NCBI GenBank assembly: GCA_019359325.1
Contig: JAHHHN010000003.1
Span: forward strand, 124,001-188,000
Direction of reading: 5' to 3'
Source of the DNA: Mojavia pulchra JT2-VF2
GTDB taxonomy: Bacteria > Cyanobacteriota > Cyanobacteriia > Cyanobacteriales > Nostocaceae
DNA length: 64,000 nucleotides
Made by a program: the position numbers and the translations under genes. Under the pieces are notes generated by a model, which worked only from the letters and a program-made list of their open reading frames with translations, had not been told where the DNA came from and made no database searches. This document shows positions 1 through 9,675 of the stretch, in pieces. Within the stretch, counting starts at the first letter, position 1; the number at the start of each line of letters is the position of its first letter.

Positions 1-1
1 T

Positions 2-340
2 TGGACTTCTTATAGTTTTGAAGCAGAGTATCAAGATGTAGTGGTTTACCGATGGTTAAGTGATTCTAAATTTTGGGGAACTGATATTTCCCAACAATTG
101 CGTCAGGGTAGATTAAACGAAGTTTTGCGCCGACTATCTCCCACTTGGACAAGCTTAGGATATGGGATAGAGACTAATTCTATTAGTCGCTTTTTGCCTA
201 AGATTTACCAAAAAATATTGCAAGAAGAATTAAAAGCAACTAATCCACCACCATCACCAAACTCAACTCTAAACCCAATCCCTACACCTCTCCCATCCAC
301 CCCGGTAAAAAGAGTTTCATCTGATATTTCCCTTTCATAG
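2..340 (+). CDS. Lysozyme-like glycoside hydrolase, C-terminal part (5' end outside window)
   Basis: The reading frame is open from base 2 and runs to a TAG at 338-340, so the gene begins upstream of the window. The visible 112 residues include a WTSYSF-like start, then SDSKFWGTDISQQLRQGRLNEVLRRLSPTW split around a conserved tryptophan, and TSLGYGIETNSISRFLPKIYQ. This pattern resembles the C-terminal half of the phage-lysozyme/muramidase-like (GH24/GH104-type) proteins common in Nostocales, in which WTSLGYGIE-type stretches recur. The last 30 or so residues are a proline/serine/threonine-rich tail that looks unstructured. The catalytic glutamate region would lie upstream and cannot be seen. 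The family call is from memory of similar cyanobacterial proteins; the reading frame itself is secure. Confidence 0.5.
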   Translation, partial: WTSYSFEAEYQDVVVYRWLSDSKFWGTDISQQLRQGRLNEVLRRLSPTWTSLGYGIETNSISRFLPKIYQKILQEELKATNPPPSPNSTLNPIPTPLPSTPVKRVSSDISLS

Positions 341-555
341 GAGAAGTGTTTTGGTGTTTGGTTAATTAACCTAAATAACTTTCATATTGAGGACTTAATT
401 CCTCAAAAAAATCCTTGGCTATAGATTTGTTATTATGCCAATTTCAACTGACATGATGTGAGTTTAATTAATACAAAAAATTAAAAAACAAAATTTTATT
501 TAAAATTATTTAATAGCATTTTTTCTTAATCTTGATAATTCATAGATTGCACTGT

Positions 556-1383
556 CTATGATTTATTGAAAAACTCTTTAACATTTTGCACAAAATCATT
601 GGTATTTTCAAAGTGAACGTTATGGCCAGCATTGCTAACTATTTTTAGCTGTATAGCATCACACAAATTTGCCATTTCTGTATTAATATTTACAAACTTT
701 TTATCATCTTCTCCAGCTATTAACAGTAAAGGATTTTTGTTTTCTTTAAGTTTTTCCCATAAAGAAGGCTGACATCCAGTACCTAATAGTTTCAGTGATT
801 TACTCAATTCTACGGGATGATTTTGTAACCTATTTTCTACCATATAGTTATATTTTGGATGATTTTTGATATTACCAAAAATCGCTTGATTGTACCAATT
901 CGATAAAAATGCTGCAAAATCTTTTCTTTCAATGCTTCTAGCTAATTTTCTAGCTATTTGTGAATCGCGGTGAATTCTTTCTAACCGTTCTGTTTCTGTT
1001 GCCAAACCAGGAGAAGCTGATTCCAGAACAACTTTAATAAAACGTTCTGGAAAATGCAGGGTCAGATATAAAGCTAATCTTCCACCCATTGAATAGCCAA
1101 CTAAAAAGCATTTGGGAATTTTTAAATCATCCAATAAATGAATTAAGGCATCAGCAGTTTTTGGCATTGTATAGTAATCATCGCCACCCAAAACTTGAGT
1201 TTTACCGTGTCCGGGAAGGTCAAGAATTAAATAAGAGAATTCATCAGATAATATTTGTATGGCTTCATCAAACTCATCGATATTACCCATGAATCCATGC
1301 AAAAAAAGAATTATTGGCTTATCTAGGTTATTAATCAAAGAATAGTGAAATTGATAATTTTCGAGAGTCATATTACAGGACAT
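556..1383 (-). CDS. menH: Alpha/beta hydrolase, MenH-type SHCHC synthase
   Basis: This 275-residue protein has the single-domain alpha/beta hydrolase fold. It shows the oxyanion motif LHGFMG (about residue 29), the nucleophile elbow GYSMGG (Ser98), an acid in GEDDKKF (about 226-227) and the catalytic histidine in NAGHNVHFE (His254). The segment after the elbow (ESASPGLATETER, with ERIHRD) is typical of MenH, which releases pyruvate to give 2-succinyl-6-hydroxy-cyclohexadiene carboxylate in menaquinone/phylloquinone synthesis. Cyanobacteria need this route for phylloquinone of photosystem I. No other men gene is in the window. The first ATG (1383) lies directly against a terminator-like hairpin; a second in-frame ATG at 1371 (residue 5) is also possible. 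A general hydrolase role cannot be excluded. Confidence 0.72.
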   Translation of the reverse strand: MSCNMTLENYQFHYSLINNLDKPIILFLHGFMGNIDEFDEAIQILSDEFSYLILDLPGHGKTQVLGGDDYYTMPKTADALIHLLDDLKIPKCFLVGYSMGGRLALYLTLHFPERFIKVVLESASPGLATETERLERIHRDSQIARKLARSIERKDFAAFLSNWYNQAIFGNIKNHPKYNYMVENRLQNHPVELSKSLKLLGTGCQPSLWEKLKENKNPLLLIAGEDDKKFVNINTEMANLCDAIQLKIVSNAGHNVHFENTNDFVQNVKEFFNKS

Positions 1384-1385
1384 AT

Positions 1386-1420
1386 TGAAAAACCCTGGCA
1401 GTTTTGCTTCGCCTGGGTTT
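1386..1420 (-). terminator. Intrinsic terminator of the metal-repressor gene
   Basis: Bases 1390-1399 (AAACCCTGGC) pair with 1411-1420 (GCCTGGGTTT) with one mismatch. Read on the minus strand the stem is followed by a short T run ending at 1386, as in a rho-independent terminator. It lies just after the CsoR/InrS-type gene (stop at 1443) and touches the menH start codon, so it separates the two transcription units or attenuates read-through. Confidence 0.55.
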
Positions 1421-1442
1421 ATTACTGATATTTTTCTGCTCT

Positions 1443-1844
1443 TTAAGGCAAAAATCGATCTAAAGCCGCTTTAAGTTGTTCAAGTTCAACTTCCATATTG
1501 CCCTCTTTGGCAGCTCTAGCAATACATTCAGTTAAATGTTCATCTAGAACAATTCGTGCTACCCGATCTAATGCACCCCGCACGGCAGCAATTTGTAATA
1601 AAACATCAGGACAAGGGCTATTTTGCTGCACCATTGTCTTAATACCACGGATGTGTCCTTCTATACGCGCTAATCGATTAACAATTCGCCGTAAGGACTC
1701 TTCACTATGAACGTGAGGATGAACCGATTCTCCATGTGCAGGAGTATGATCTAAATGTTCCTGGTCTGTGCTGTGATGATGGGAGTGTTCTGCCTGCTGG
1801 GGTGTAGGCAAGGATTCTTTAGGTAATCGGTTTAATCCATTCAT
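1443..1844 (-). CDS. InrS/CsoR-family metal-sensing repressor
   Basis: The 133-residue protein is a DUF156 (CsoR/RcnR/InrS) transcriptional repressor. The core three-helix region starts near residue 48 (SLRRIVNRLARIEGHIRGI) and carries the diagnostic metal ligands Cys78 (SPCPD), His103 and Cys107 (DEHLTEC), the Cys-His-Cys set used by CsoR and by the nickel sensor InrS of Synechocystis. Family members are tetramers that release DNA when metal binds. A histidine-rich N-terminal extension (HSHHH, HVHSEE, residues 19-47) suggests nickel or another metal rather than copper, but the metal cannot be fixed from sequence. No efflux gene is adjacent; the upstream neighbour is a divergent Deg protease. 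The ATG at 1842-1844 is the natural start. Confidence 0.83.
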   Translation of the reverse strand: MNGLNRLPKESLPTPQQAEHSHHHSTDQEHLDHTPAHGESVHPHVHSEESLRRIVNRLARIEGHIRGIKTMVQQNSPCPDVLLQIAAVRGALDRVARIVLDEHLTECIARAAKEGNMEVELEQLKAALDRFLP

Positions 1845-2322
1845 GGGTTATCAAAGTTCTGGTCGTACTAAGATACTAGCCTAGGGAGCGATCGCTCATT
1901 GGTAATCGGTAAGGGTGTAAGAGGATAATTACCAATTCCCAATATTCGATATGGGGTGAAATCCGAACCTTTTAAGGGATAATCTCCATAATAGCTTTTG
2001 GGCTGAATATACAATTAATTTGATTACAGGTAGCGCATCCTCTGCCCCAACTAATACTGATTTGTAATCAAAGATAGAAATTGCAGAAAAAGGGATATGA
2101 GGTGGATGAGGAAGAATTGTAATAGTTCGCTAACTCTCTCACCTCCATCAAATTCCAGCAATCATATATGAATACAACTTAGGATACAACGTTGGGGAGT
2201 AGACTATACCTGAAGTAAAGCGTAAACGTCACGTAAGGATTTTTATCCTTGCTGTAAAAATAACTTTAGATAGATTTTTCACGACTAAGCAAAAATTAAG
2301 CTTTTAGATTTAGGTTGTGATT
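1845..2322. other. Divergent intergenic region (repressor / Deg protease)
   Basis: This 478-base spacer holds the promoters of both flanking genes. It contains one HIP1 octamer (GCGATCGC near 1889) and is otherwise AT-rich. I saw no convincing G-tract operator of the CsoR/InrS kind, no RNA gene and no open frame that looks coding. Confidence 0.4.
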
Positions 2323-3540
2323 ATGAGATTTCCCAAACTACCCTGGTCTATACGCCAACTCAGTTCCCATGTCTTAGCTATATTTCTAGGAGTTGTGCTA
2401 ACTGTTAGCAGTCTGCGAGTGTTACCCTCTCAAGCAGAACCAGCACCAAAGTCTAAAATCGCGGATACGCCAGAAGTGATCGCTCAACGACAATCGCCCG
2501 CTTCGGGTGCGATAGGCGCTAGTAGCTTTGTCACCGCAGCAGTTAATCGTGTTGGGCCAGCAGTGGTACGGATTGATACAGAGCGTACAATTACTCGGCG
2601 TGTCGATCCATTTCTTGAAGACCCTTTTTTCCGGCGATTTTTTGGTGACGGTTTCCCCCAACAAATGCCTACAGAGCAATTGCGCGGTCTTGGCTCTGGT
2701 TTCATTCTTGACAAGAGTGGGTTAGTTCTGACTAATGCTCACGTAGTTGATAAAGCTGATAGAGTAACAGTCCGGCTTAAGGATGGTCGCACCTTTGACG
2801 GCAAAGTTCAAGGCATTGATGAAGTTACAGATTTGGCAGTAGTGAAAATTAATGCTGGTAACGATTTACCAGTAGCTCCTTTGGGTTCTTCTAGTAATGT
2901 ACAGGTAGGAGACTGGGCGATCGCAGTTGGTAATCCTTTAGGATTTGATAATACCGTTACCTTGGGAATTGTCAGCACCCTCAAACGTTCTAGCGCCCAA
3001 GTTGGCATTACAGACAAACGCTTAGAGTTTATTCAAACTGACGCCGCGATTAACCCTGGTAACTCTGGAGGGCCTCTCTTGAATGGTCAAGGTGAAGTGA
3101 TTGGGATCAATACAGCTATTCGCCCCGATGCGATGGGGATCGGATTTGCTATTCCCATTGATAAAGCGAAAGCGATCGCAGCTCAACTGCAACGTGAAGG
3201 TAAAGTGGTTCACCCTTATTTAGGCGTGCAAATGCTAACTTTAACTCCTGAGCTAGCCAAGCAAAACAACACCGATCCCAACTCTCCGATTCAAATCCCT
3301 GAAGTTAACGGTGTTTTAGTGATGCGAGTTGTACCGAACTCTCCAGCCGCATCTGCGGGTATCCGGCGTGGAGATGTAATTGTGCAAATTGATGGGCAAA
3401 CAATTACTACAGCTGAACAGTTGCAAAATCTTGTAGAAAGTAGTCGCCTCGGTCAAGCGTTGCAAGTGAAAGTGCAACGAGGTAACCAGACACAGCAGCT
3501 TTCTGTACGCACGGCTGAGTTACAAAACGCGTCCTTATAA
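2323..3540 (+). CDS. Deg/HtrA-family serine endoprotease (HhoA/HhoB/HtrA group)
   Basis: A 405-residue trypsin-like serine protease with an N-terminal export segment (hydrophobic about residues 15-35), a protease domain and one PDZ domain. The catalytic triad is visible as His140 (LTNAHVV), Asp170 (VTDLAVVKI) and Ser248 ([10 protein letters not shown]). The PDZ domain spans roughly 300-395 ([24 protein letters not shown]). Cyanobacterial Deg proteases act in the periplasm or on the thylakoid surface and remove misfolded proteins under light or heat stress. The three paralogues HhoA, HhoB and HtrA cannot be told apart here. The start is taken as ATG 2323; a GTG two codons earlier (2317) is possible. 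Confidence 0.92.
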   Translation: MRFPKLPWSIRQLSSHVLAIFLGVVLTVSSLRVLPSQAEPAPKSKIADTPEVIAQRQSPASGAIGASSFVTAAVNRVGPAVVRIDTERTITRRVDPFLEDPFFRRFFGDGFPQQMPTEQLRGLGSGFILDKSGLVLTNAHVVDKADRVTVRLKDGRTFDGKVQGIDEVTDLAVVKINAGNDLPVAPLGSSSNVQVGDWAIAVGNPLGFDNTVTLGIVSTLKRSSAQVGITDKRLEFIQTDAAINPGNSGGPLLNGQGEVIGINTAIRPDAMGIGFAIPIDKAKAIAAQLQREGKVVHPYLGVQMLTLTPELAKQNNTDPNSPIQIPEVNGVLVMRVVPNSPAASAGIRRGDVIVQIDGQTITTAEQLQNLVESSRLGQALQVKVQRGNQTQQLSVRTAELQNASL

Positions 3541-3547
3541 CACAATG

Positions 3548-3569
3548 GGGCACAACGGCCGTTGTGCCC
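3548..3569. repeat. GGGCACAAC palindrome, probable terminator after the Deg gene
   Basis: A perfect 22-base palindrome (GGGCACAAC-GGCC-GTTGTGCCC) begins eight bases after the Deg stop codon. Related palindromes occur at 33955-33975 and 57619-57639, so it belongs to a dispersed family. No T run follows; it may still stop transcription or protect the 3' end. Confidence 0.6.
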
Positions 3570-3794
3570 TGACGATAATCTGTACTCCATGGTTTTACTG
3601 AAGCCTCGTTCTCTCTAGTTGTAAGATCAGCGCTCGTGTGGCTTTAGCGTTCAGCTTGCCCACTTCGTAGCTTTACCGCAGGTTAGATAAGATCACATAG
3701 CCGGCTTAGGGTGTGAACTTTGCTTTTTGTCAGAAGTAGCTTCAAGTATTTCCAAATCAAAGATTTCAAGGATTCCAAGCGGTGGAGTTTCTTT

Positions 3795-3908
3795 ATGAGT
3801 GAAACGCTAAACTCCGATGAGGTTAATGCATCTTTAGCTTTTGGCAGATCGAATGATGTTGATGAAATTTTGGAGAGTGAGGAGACAACAGCGACATTAA
3901 TTTGTTAA
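3795..3908 (+). CDS. Possible small ORF or gene remnant, unknown
   Basis: A 37-codon frame starting MSETLNSDEVN and rich in acidic residues (DVDEILESEE) ends inside an array of short repeats. The frame extends upstream to 3720 without an ATG in a better context. I do not recognise it. It could be the decayed 5' end of a larger gene, perhaps a transposase (see the neighbouring repeat array), or not a gene at all. Confidence 0.2.
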   Translation: MSETLNSDEVNASLAFGRSNDVDEILESEETTATLIC

Positions 3909-3952
3909 TGATGACATTAATCAGTTAACGACGACAAATAAAGTGTTAATCG
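3892..3952. repeat. Three tandem ~20-base repeats of GACAWTAA...GTTAA type
   Basis: Three imperfect units lie end to end: CGACATTAATTTGTTAATG, ATGACATTAATCAGTTAACG and ACGACAAATAAAGTGTTAATCG. From memory this layout resembles transposase-binding repeats at the ends of cyanobacterial Tn7-like elements. No transposase, cas12k or CRISPR array is nearby, so at most this is a remnant of one end. Confidence 0.4.
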
Positions 3953-4036
3953 ACATCTGCTTGTTTCCCAAGTCAACCCGTCAGCATTACAGGCGAGGTA
4001 AACTGTTGAAACTCGCTGTTTTACACATAATGTCTT

Positions 4037-6187
4037 ATGCCTGCATTTTTATTAGAAGTTGGAACAGAAGAACTACCTGCAAGCTTTCTCCGTGATGCTA
4101 TCGTACAGTGGCGATCGCTCATTCCCCAAAGTCTTTTAGCAAACAGCCTAACTAGCGATGCTGTGGAAGTTTATGGTACTCCTCGCCGTCTAGCGGTACT
4201 CATCACAGGTCTACCATCTCAGCAACCAGACCGCGAAGAGGAAATTAAAGGGCCTCCCGCACAAGCAGCTTTTAAAGATGGCAAACCAACACCAGCCGCA
4301 GCAGGCTTTGCTAAAAAGCAAGGTGTAGAAGTCGATGCGCTGCAAGTTCGTCCAACTGATAAAGGGGAATTTGTTTTTGTCAAGAAAAGCATTCCCGGTC
4401 GTCCGGTAGCGGAAATTTTAACCGAACTAGTACCCCAGTGGATTTCGGGTTTAGAAGGAAAGCGGTTGATGCGCTGGGGTGATGGAGATGTGAGGTTTTC
4501 TCGACCAATTCGTTGGTTGGTCGCTTTGTTAGATGAGGCGTTGTTGCCAATTGAATTAGTCAATGCTTCTAAGGTAGTGAAAAGCGATCGCATCTCCCGT
4601 GGGCATCGTGTTTTACATCCAGAAACGGTCACAATTTCCCAAGCTACTGATTATGTTACCACGCTGCGCTCTGCCTACGTCATAGTTGATGCTGATGAAC
4701 GCGCAAACATCATTCAAGAGCAAGTTCACGCATCTGTGCAAAAGTTAAATGGTTATGCCGAAATCTACCCTGATTTATTAGAGGAAGTGACAAACTTAGT
4801 AGAATATCCTTCTACTGTTATGGGTAAATTTGAAGCACAATTTTTGACTTTACCTACTGAGGTGATTACCACCGTTATGGTAAGTCACCAACGTTATTTT
4901 CCTGTCTTCAAAGCTGCCAATAGCAAAGAATTACTTCCTTATTTCATCACCATTTCTAACGGTAACCCCAGCAAAGCAGATATCATTGCTGTCGGTAATG
5001 AAAGAGTCATCCGTGCCAGATTAGCAGATGGACAATTTTTTTACAAAACTGATTTAGCTAAACCTTTAGAAAGCTATTTACCACAATTAGAAAAAGTCAC
5101 TTTTCAAGAAGATTTAGGTTCGCTGCGCCTCAAGGTAGATAGAATCGTCAAGATTGCTGAACAGATCACCAATCAACTGCAATTAGCAGAAAATCAGCGT
5201 CAAAATATTCTGAGGGCAGCTTTGCTCTGTAAAGCAGATTTAGTTACTCAAATGGTGTACGAATTTCCTGAATTACAAGGAGTAATGGGAGAGAAGTATG
5301 CTTTAGCTAGTGGCGAAACCGCAGAAGTTGCTAGGGCAATTTTTGAGCATTATTTGCCTAGAGGAGCCGATGATATCTTACCTGAAACTTTGACAGGTCA
5401 AGTTGTTGGTTTAGCAGACCGATTGGACACTTTGGTAAGTATATTCGGGTTGGGTTTAATACCCTCCGGTTCTTCCGATCCTTTTGCTTTACGACGGGCA
5501 GCGAATGCTGTAATTAACATTACATGGTCAGCTAATTTACCAATTAATTTAGCAAGTTTATTGGAGCAAATAGCAACAGATTTTGTAACAGTACATAATA
5601 AAGATTTAGCGCAATTAATTACAGCTTTGCGAGAATTTTTCTTGCAACGTATCCGTACTCTACTGCAAGAAGAAAAACAAATTGATTATGACCTCGTAAA
5701 TGCAGTGTTAGGAGAGAATGACCCCGAATATACAGAACGGGCGTTAAAGGATTTATTAGATGTGCGCGATCGCGCTTTATACCTCCAGCAAATTCGTCAA
5801 GATGGTACTTTAGACCGCATCTACGAAACTGTTAACCGTTCCACACGCTTGGCAGCCCAAGGAGATTTGGATACACAACAATTAGAACCAACAGCATTAG
5901 TTCAAAAAGAACTATTTCAAAAGTCGTCTGAAGAAGCTTTTTACAATGCCATAGTCGAGTTAGTGCCGCAAACTCAAACAGCGCAGCAATCACGAAATTA
6001 CCAACTGTTAGTAGCATCTCTAGGAAAAATTACTCCTACTGTTAGTAAATTTTTTGATGGGCCAGAGAGCGTATTAGTGATGGACTCCAATCCAGAAATT
6101 AAGCGTAATCGGTTAAATTTACTTGGTTTGCTTCGCAACCATGCCCGTGTTTTAGCTGACTTTGGTGCGATCGTCAAAAATTTGTAG
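4037..6187 (+). CDS. glyS: Glycyl-tRNA synthetase beta subunit
   Basis: The 716-residue product starts [21 protein letters not shown], the hallmark of GlyS, and has the expected length (about 690-720). Landmarks include RMRWGDG-like ([19 protein letters not shown], around 148-166), [11 protein letters not shown], the HD-type segment around [13 protein letters not shown] and the C-terminal anticodon-binding region ([21 protein letters not shown]). With the alpha subunit GlyQ it charges tRNA-Gly; glyQ is not in this window, as is usual in cyanobacteria. murD follows 88 bases downstream in the same direction, so co-transcription is possible. Confidence 0.97.
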   Translation: MPAFLLEVGTEELPASFLRDAIVQWRSLIPQSLLANSLTSDAVEVYGTPRRLAVLITGLPSQQPDREEEIKGPPAQAAFKDGKPTPAAAGFAKKQGVEVDALQVRPTDKGEFVFVKKSIPGRPVAEILTELVPQWISGLEGKRLMRWGDGDVRFSRPIRWLVALLDEALLPIELVNASKVVKSDRISRGHRVLHPETVTISQATDYVTTLRSAYVIVDADERANIIQEQVHASVQKLNGYAEIYPDLLEEVTNLVEYPSTVMGKFEAQFLTLPTEVITTVMVSHQRYFPVFKAANSKELLPYFITISNGNPSKADIIAVGNERVIRARLADGQFFYKTDLAKPLESYLPQLEKVTFQEDLGSLRLKVDRIVKIAEQITNQLQLAENQRQNILRAALLCKADLVTQMVYEFPELQGVMGEKYALASGETAEVARAIFEHYLPRGADDILPETLTGQVVGLADRLDTLVSIFGLGLIPSGSSDPFALRRAANAVINITWSANLPINLASLLEQIATDFVTVHNKDLAQLITALREFFLQRIRTLLQEEKQIDYDLVNAVLGENDPEYTERALKDLLDVRDRALYLQQIRQDGTLDRIYETVNRSTRLAAQGDLDTQQLEPTALVQKELFQKSSEEAFYNAIVELVPQTQTAQQSRNYQLLVASLGKITPTVSKFFDGPESVLVMDSNPEIKRNRLNLLGLLRNHARVLADFGAIVKNL

Positions 6188-6275
6188 TCTAAATCAACAA
6201 AATATAGGTGTAATTTTTACCAAGAAACGCTACTATGATTAGTGCTTAACCAGGGATCTCTGCTACATACAATCT

Positions 6276-7646
6276 ATGCCTAGAGCTTCTGTCATTGGAT
6301 TAGGAAAGTCCGGCATTGCTGCGGCCAGATTGTTGAAAAGGGAAGGTTGGGAGGTGGAACTAAGCGATCGCAACACCTCCGAAGCCCTCCTTCAACAACA
6401 ACAAGAACTAGCTACCGAGCAAATTACCGTGAAACTGGGGTATTCCCTGGAATTCAATGAGTCTGATTTACCACAATTAATTATCGTTAGTCCTGGTGTA
6501 CCTTGGGATATTCCTTTATTACTCAAAGCCAGAGAATTAGGCATTGAAACTATTGGGGAAATGGAACTCGCTTGGCGACATCTGCGATCGCAACCTTGGG
6601 TAGGAATTACAGGTACTAACGGCAAAACTACTACCACTGCTTTAATTGCCGCTATTTTTCAAGCAGCGGGTTTAGATGCCCCCGCCTGCGGTAACATTGG
6701 CTACGCTGCTTGCGAAGTTGCCTTAGCCGAAAAACATCCTGATTGGGTAATTGCCGAACTCAGCAGTTATCAAATAGAGTCATCTGTCACCCTCACTCCT
6801 CGCATCGGTGTGTGGACAACTTTCACACCAGATCACCTCAGCCGCCACAAGACATTAGAGAACTATTACGACATTAAAGCTAAGTTATTACGTCAGTCTC
6901 AATTGCAAGTTTTCAATGGTGATGATGCGTACTTAAGCAAATTGGGTGCAAGTCATTGGCCTGACGCTTACTGGACAAGTGTTAAAGGTAAAGATTACCT
7001 AATTGGAGAACGCGGCTTTTACATCGAAGATGGTTGGGTTGTCGAAAAGTTGGCTCCCACAGCTACACCAGAACCCATTGTGGAAGTTTCTGCTTTACGG
7101 ATGGTGGGAGAACATAACCAGCAAAATCTATTGATGTCTGTAGCTGCGGCGCGGTTGGGGGGTATTAATCGTGATGCGATTTCCCATGCAATTCGAGAAT
7201 TTCCCGGTGTATCCCATCGTTTAGAACATATCTGCACTTGGGAAGGTATAGATTTTATCAACGACAGCAAAGCCACTAACTACGATGCTGCTGAAGTTGG
7301 TTTAGCATCGGTTAAAAATCCAGCAATATTGATTGCTGGTGGCGAAGCTAAAGCAGGTGATGACACTGCTTGGTTAGCAAAAATTCAAGCCAAAGCAGCC
7401 GCTGTCTTATTAATTGGTAATGCTGCACCTGCATTTGCCCAACGCCTGCAAGAGGTAGGGTATTCTAGTTATGAAATTGTTGAAACAATGGAGAAGGCTG
7501 TTCCTAGAGGAGCCGAGTTAGCCAAACAGCATCAAGCTGCTGTAGTTTTGTTATCTCCTGCTTGTGCGAGTTTCGATCAGTATCCTAATTTTGAAGTCCG
7601 GGGCGATCATTTTCGCGAGTTGTGTCTTGCTTGGGCAGGTAGTTGA
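6276..7646 (+). CDS. murD: UDP-N-acetylmuramoyl-L-alanine--D-glutamate ligase
   Basis: A 456-residue Mur ligase. An N-terminal Rossmann-like UMAG-binding domain ([15 protein letters not shown]) is followed by the ATP-binding P-loop [12 protein letters not shown] (from about residue 110), the central-domain motifs [20 protein letters not shown] and TPDHLSRH, and the C-terminal ligase domain ([19 protein letters not shown]). It adds D-glutamate to UDP-MurNAc-L-alanine in the cytoplasm during peptidoglycan synthesis. The length is normal and all motifs are intact. It is not in a dcw cluster, which agrees with the scattered cell-wall genes of cyanobacteria. Confidence 0.97.
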   Translation: MPRASVIGLGKSGIAAARLLKREGWEVELSDRNTSEALLQQQQELATEQITVKLGYSLEFNESDLPQLIIVSPGVPWDIPLLLKARELGIETIGEMELAWRHLRSQPWVGITGTNGKTTTTALIAAIFQAAGLDAPACGNIGYAACEVALAEKHPDWVIAELSSYQIESSVTLTPRIGVWTTFTPDHLSRHKTLENYYDIKAKLLRQSQLQVFNGDDAYLSKLGASHWPDAYWTSVKGKDYLIGERGFYIEDGWVVEKLAPTATPEPIVEVSALRMVGEHNQQNLLMSVAAARLGGINRDAISHAIREFPGVSHRLEHICTWEGIDFINDSKATNYDAAEVGLASVKNPAILIAGGEAKAGDDTAWLAKIQAKAAAVLLIGNAAPAFAQRLQEVGYSSYEIVETMEKAVPRGAELAKQHQAAVVLLSPACASFDQYPNFEVRGDHFRELCLAWAGS

Positions 7647-7664
7647 GATAGAACTATTATTTGA

Positions 7665-7769
7665 GGCGTTGCTGATTGATGGAATGAATTTTTTTTCGCG
7701 CAAAGGCGCAAAGAATAAATCTTTAGCCTTGATATAAAATTTTAATTCATCCCGCATTGATGCAACGCC
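7665..7769. repeat. MITE-like element with GGCGTTGC terminal inverted repeats (short form)
   Basis: About 105 bases bounded by GGCGTTGC (7665-7672) and GCAACGCC (7762-7769). Its reverse complement matches the two ends of the larger element at 30267-30559: AAGGCTAAAGATTT, TTCTTTGCGCC, GCGCGAAA and AAATTCAT occur in the same order. No protein is encoded. This copy lacks the roughly 190-base insert found in the larger one. Confidence 0.65.
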
Positions 7770-7999
7770 GGATCAATTTTGTTTCGCATATACCGCCCAT
7801 GAACTCGCATGGTATGCACAAAATCGCGATCGCTAACTATTTCAGTCTACTTGAGTGGACTAAATCGGTTAAAGCGTTTTCATCTTGCTCAAATATTAGG
7901 CCAAATCACTTTTTAAGGCGTATATAAACTTCCCAAAGGTAGATGAACTACTAAAGGTAAGGATGATTTAATTGATGTGAGTCTTTCACTTCTATTGAC

Positions 8000-8026
8000 A
8001 AGGTTTGGTAATTGCCAAGCCTTTTT
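8000..8026 (+). terminator. Hairpin with T run upstream of the amino-acid transporter
   Basis: AAGGTTTGG (8000-8008) pairs with CCAAGCCTT (8015-8023) with one G-U pair, six-base loop, followed by a T run to 8026. It sits 354 bases after murD and 150 before the transporter gene, so it ends an upstream transcript or lies in the transporter leader. The rest of 7770-8175 holds a fragment of another repeat (AGTCTACTTGAGTGGACT near 7843) and nothing coding. Confidence 0.55.
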
Positions 8027-8175
8027 CATTCTTATAGCCAACTTAAATAATATCAGATTGCCAGATACGTTTCTAAAGTCTAAGGTTAGATCTACTGCAA
8101 TATGATGAATAAAATTTGGGCATTGCAGAATCGAAGTCCAAGGTGTAGATCAACTTAGAGTGTTAGTGTTTAGAA

Positions 8176-9675
8176 ATGAAAAAACGCAAAGTATTGCTAT
8201 TTATGCTGCTATTTGTAGCAATGATAGCAATCACTACCATTACCCAGCATAGCTTTCCTCTACAAGCAGCTTCGTCAGTTGGTAAAGATACACTGACGCT
8301 GATTACCTCACCGGATTATCCTCCTTATGAGTATTACGACACTAAGGGTGGTGAAAGGAAAATAGTTGGCTTTGATATTGATATTGCTAATACCATTGCT
8401 AAGGAACTGGGGTTTAAACTCAAGGTGATGGAGTCGGATTTTAACGGCTTAATTCCTGCACTGCAAGCAAATCGTGCTGATTTCGTAATGGCTGGGATGA
8501 CGCCTACAGATGAACGACGCAAAAATGTTGATTTCTCGATCATCTATTACCAAGCGCAAGATACAATTGTTGCTCCTAAGAGTAGTAATTTAAAAAAACC
8601 AGAAGATTTATCAGGTAAAAAAGTTGGCGTACAATTGGGGACAATTCAAGAGCAAAATGCTAAAAAATTAGCTCAAAAAATTACAGGTATTCAATTAAAG
8701 CAACTTAACAAAGTTCCTGAAGTCATTCAAGAAATTAAATCTGGGCGAATTGATGCTGCTATTGTCGAAGATACTGTGGCTAAGGGATTTGCTCAAGCTA
8801 ACCCAGATTTAGAATTTAATGTAATTCCCTCAGCGCAAGAGGCTACAGGTTCGGCGATCGCTTTTCCTAAAGGTTCCCCTTTAGTACAATCTTTTAACAA
8901 AGTCCTTCAGCAAATGCAGGACAGAGGCGAACTAGAAAAATTAGCAACGAAGTGGTTTTCCCTCAACACCGCAGCCAACGCCGCATCTTCAACAGCACCC
9001 GCACCTCAAGGTGGATTGAATTTAGACTTTAGAAGAATCATTCCCGATCTGCCATTTATTCTTCAGGGAATACCCTTAACTTTATTATTTACACTGTTAT
9101 CAGTATTACTTGGTTTAATTTGGGGAACAATACTATCTCTATTAAAAATTTCTAATATAGAGCCACTAGGCTGGTTAGCCAACGCTTACACTTCTGTATT
9201 TCGAGGCACACCATTGTTGTTGCAGTTGGCATTGGTTTACTACGCAACACCCCAGCTGACTGGTTATGATATCCCAGCATTACAGGCGGGAGTATTAACA
9301 TTTACTCTCAACTCTGGGGCTTATATGTCAGAAACTATCCGGGGTGGAATTCAAGCAGTAGATAAAGGACAAAGTGAAGCAGCAATGTCTATGGGTGTTC
9401 CCTATTCGTTGATGATGTGGGACATTATTTTGCCTCAAGGATTGAAGAACATTCTCCCGGCTTTGGTGAATGAAACGATTGGACTTTTGAAAGATTCTGC
9501 TTTAGTTTCAACTATTGGCGTGGTAGAAATTTTACGCAGTGCCCAAATCGTGGGAGCTAATAAATATATATATTTTGAACCTCTGCTGTTTGCTGGGTTA
9601 ATTTACTATGTTTTGGTAATGGGTCTAACTTTTGGTGCATCTACACTCGAAAGGAGGTTGAGACGAAGTGAGTAA
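8176..9675 (+). CDS. Polar/basic amino-acid ABC transporter, fused binding protein and permease (BgtB/GlnHP type)
   Basis: This 499-residue protein joins two transporter parts. Residues 1-31 are a signal segment; about 40-262 form a SBP_bac_3 solute-binding domain (TSPDYPPYEYYDTKGG, GFDIDIANTIAKELG, DFVMAGMTPTDERR); about 285-490 form a HisM/GlnP-type permease with several membrane helices (GIPLTLLFTLLSVLLG, AVYTSVFRGTPLLLQLALVYY, and the EAA-like loop EAAMSMGVPYSLMMWDIILPQ split across the coupling helix). Such fusions are typical of cyanobacterial Bgt systems for basic amino acids and glutamine. The ATPase gene overlaps its 3' end by 8 bases, which implies translational coupling. Substrate range is inferred. 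Confidence 0.88.
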   Translation: MKKRKVLLFMLLFVAMIAITTITQHSFPLQAASSVGKDTLTLITSPDYPPYEYYDTKGGERKIVGFDIDIANTIAKELGFKLKVMESDFNGLIPALQANRADFVMAGMTPTDERRKNVDFSIIYYQAQDTIVAPKSSNLKKPEDLSGKKVGVQLGTIQEQNAKKLAQKITGIQLKQLNKVPEVIQEIKSGRIDAAIVEDTVAKGFAQANPDLEFNVIPSAQEATGSAIAFPKGSPLVQSFNKVLQQMQDRGELEKLATKWFSLNTAANAASSTAPAPQGGLNLDFRRIIPDLPFILQGIPLTLLFTLLSVLLGLIWGTILSLLKISNIEPLGWLANAYTSVFRGTPLLLQLALVYYATPQLTGYDIPALQAGVLTFTLNSGAYMSETIRGGIQAVDKGQSEAAMSMGVPYSLMMWDIILPQGLKNILPALVNETIGLLKDSALVSTIGVVEILRSAQIVGANKYIYFEPLLFAGLIYYVLVMGLTFGASTLERRLRRSE

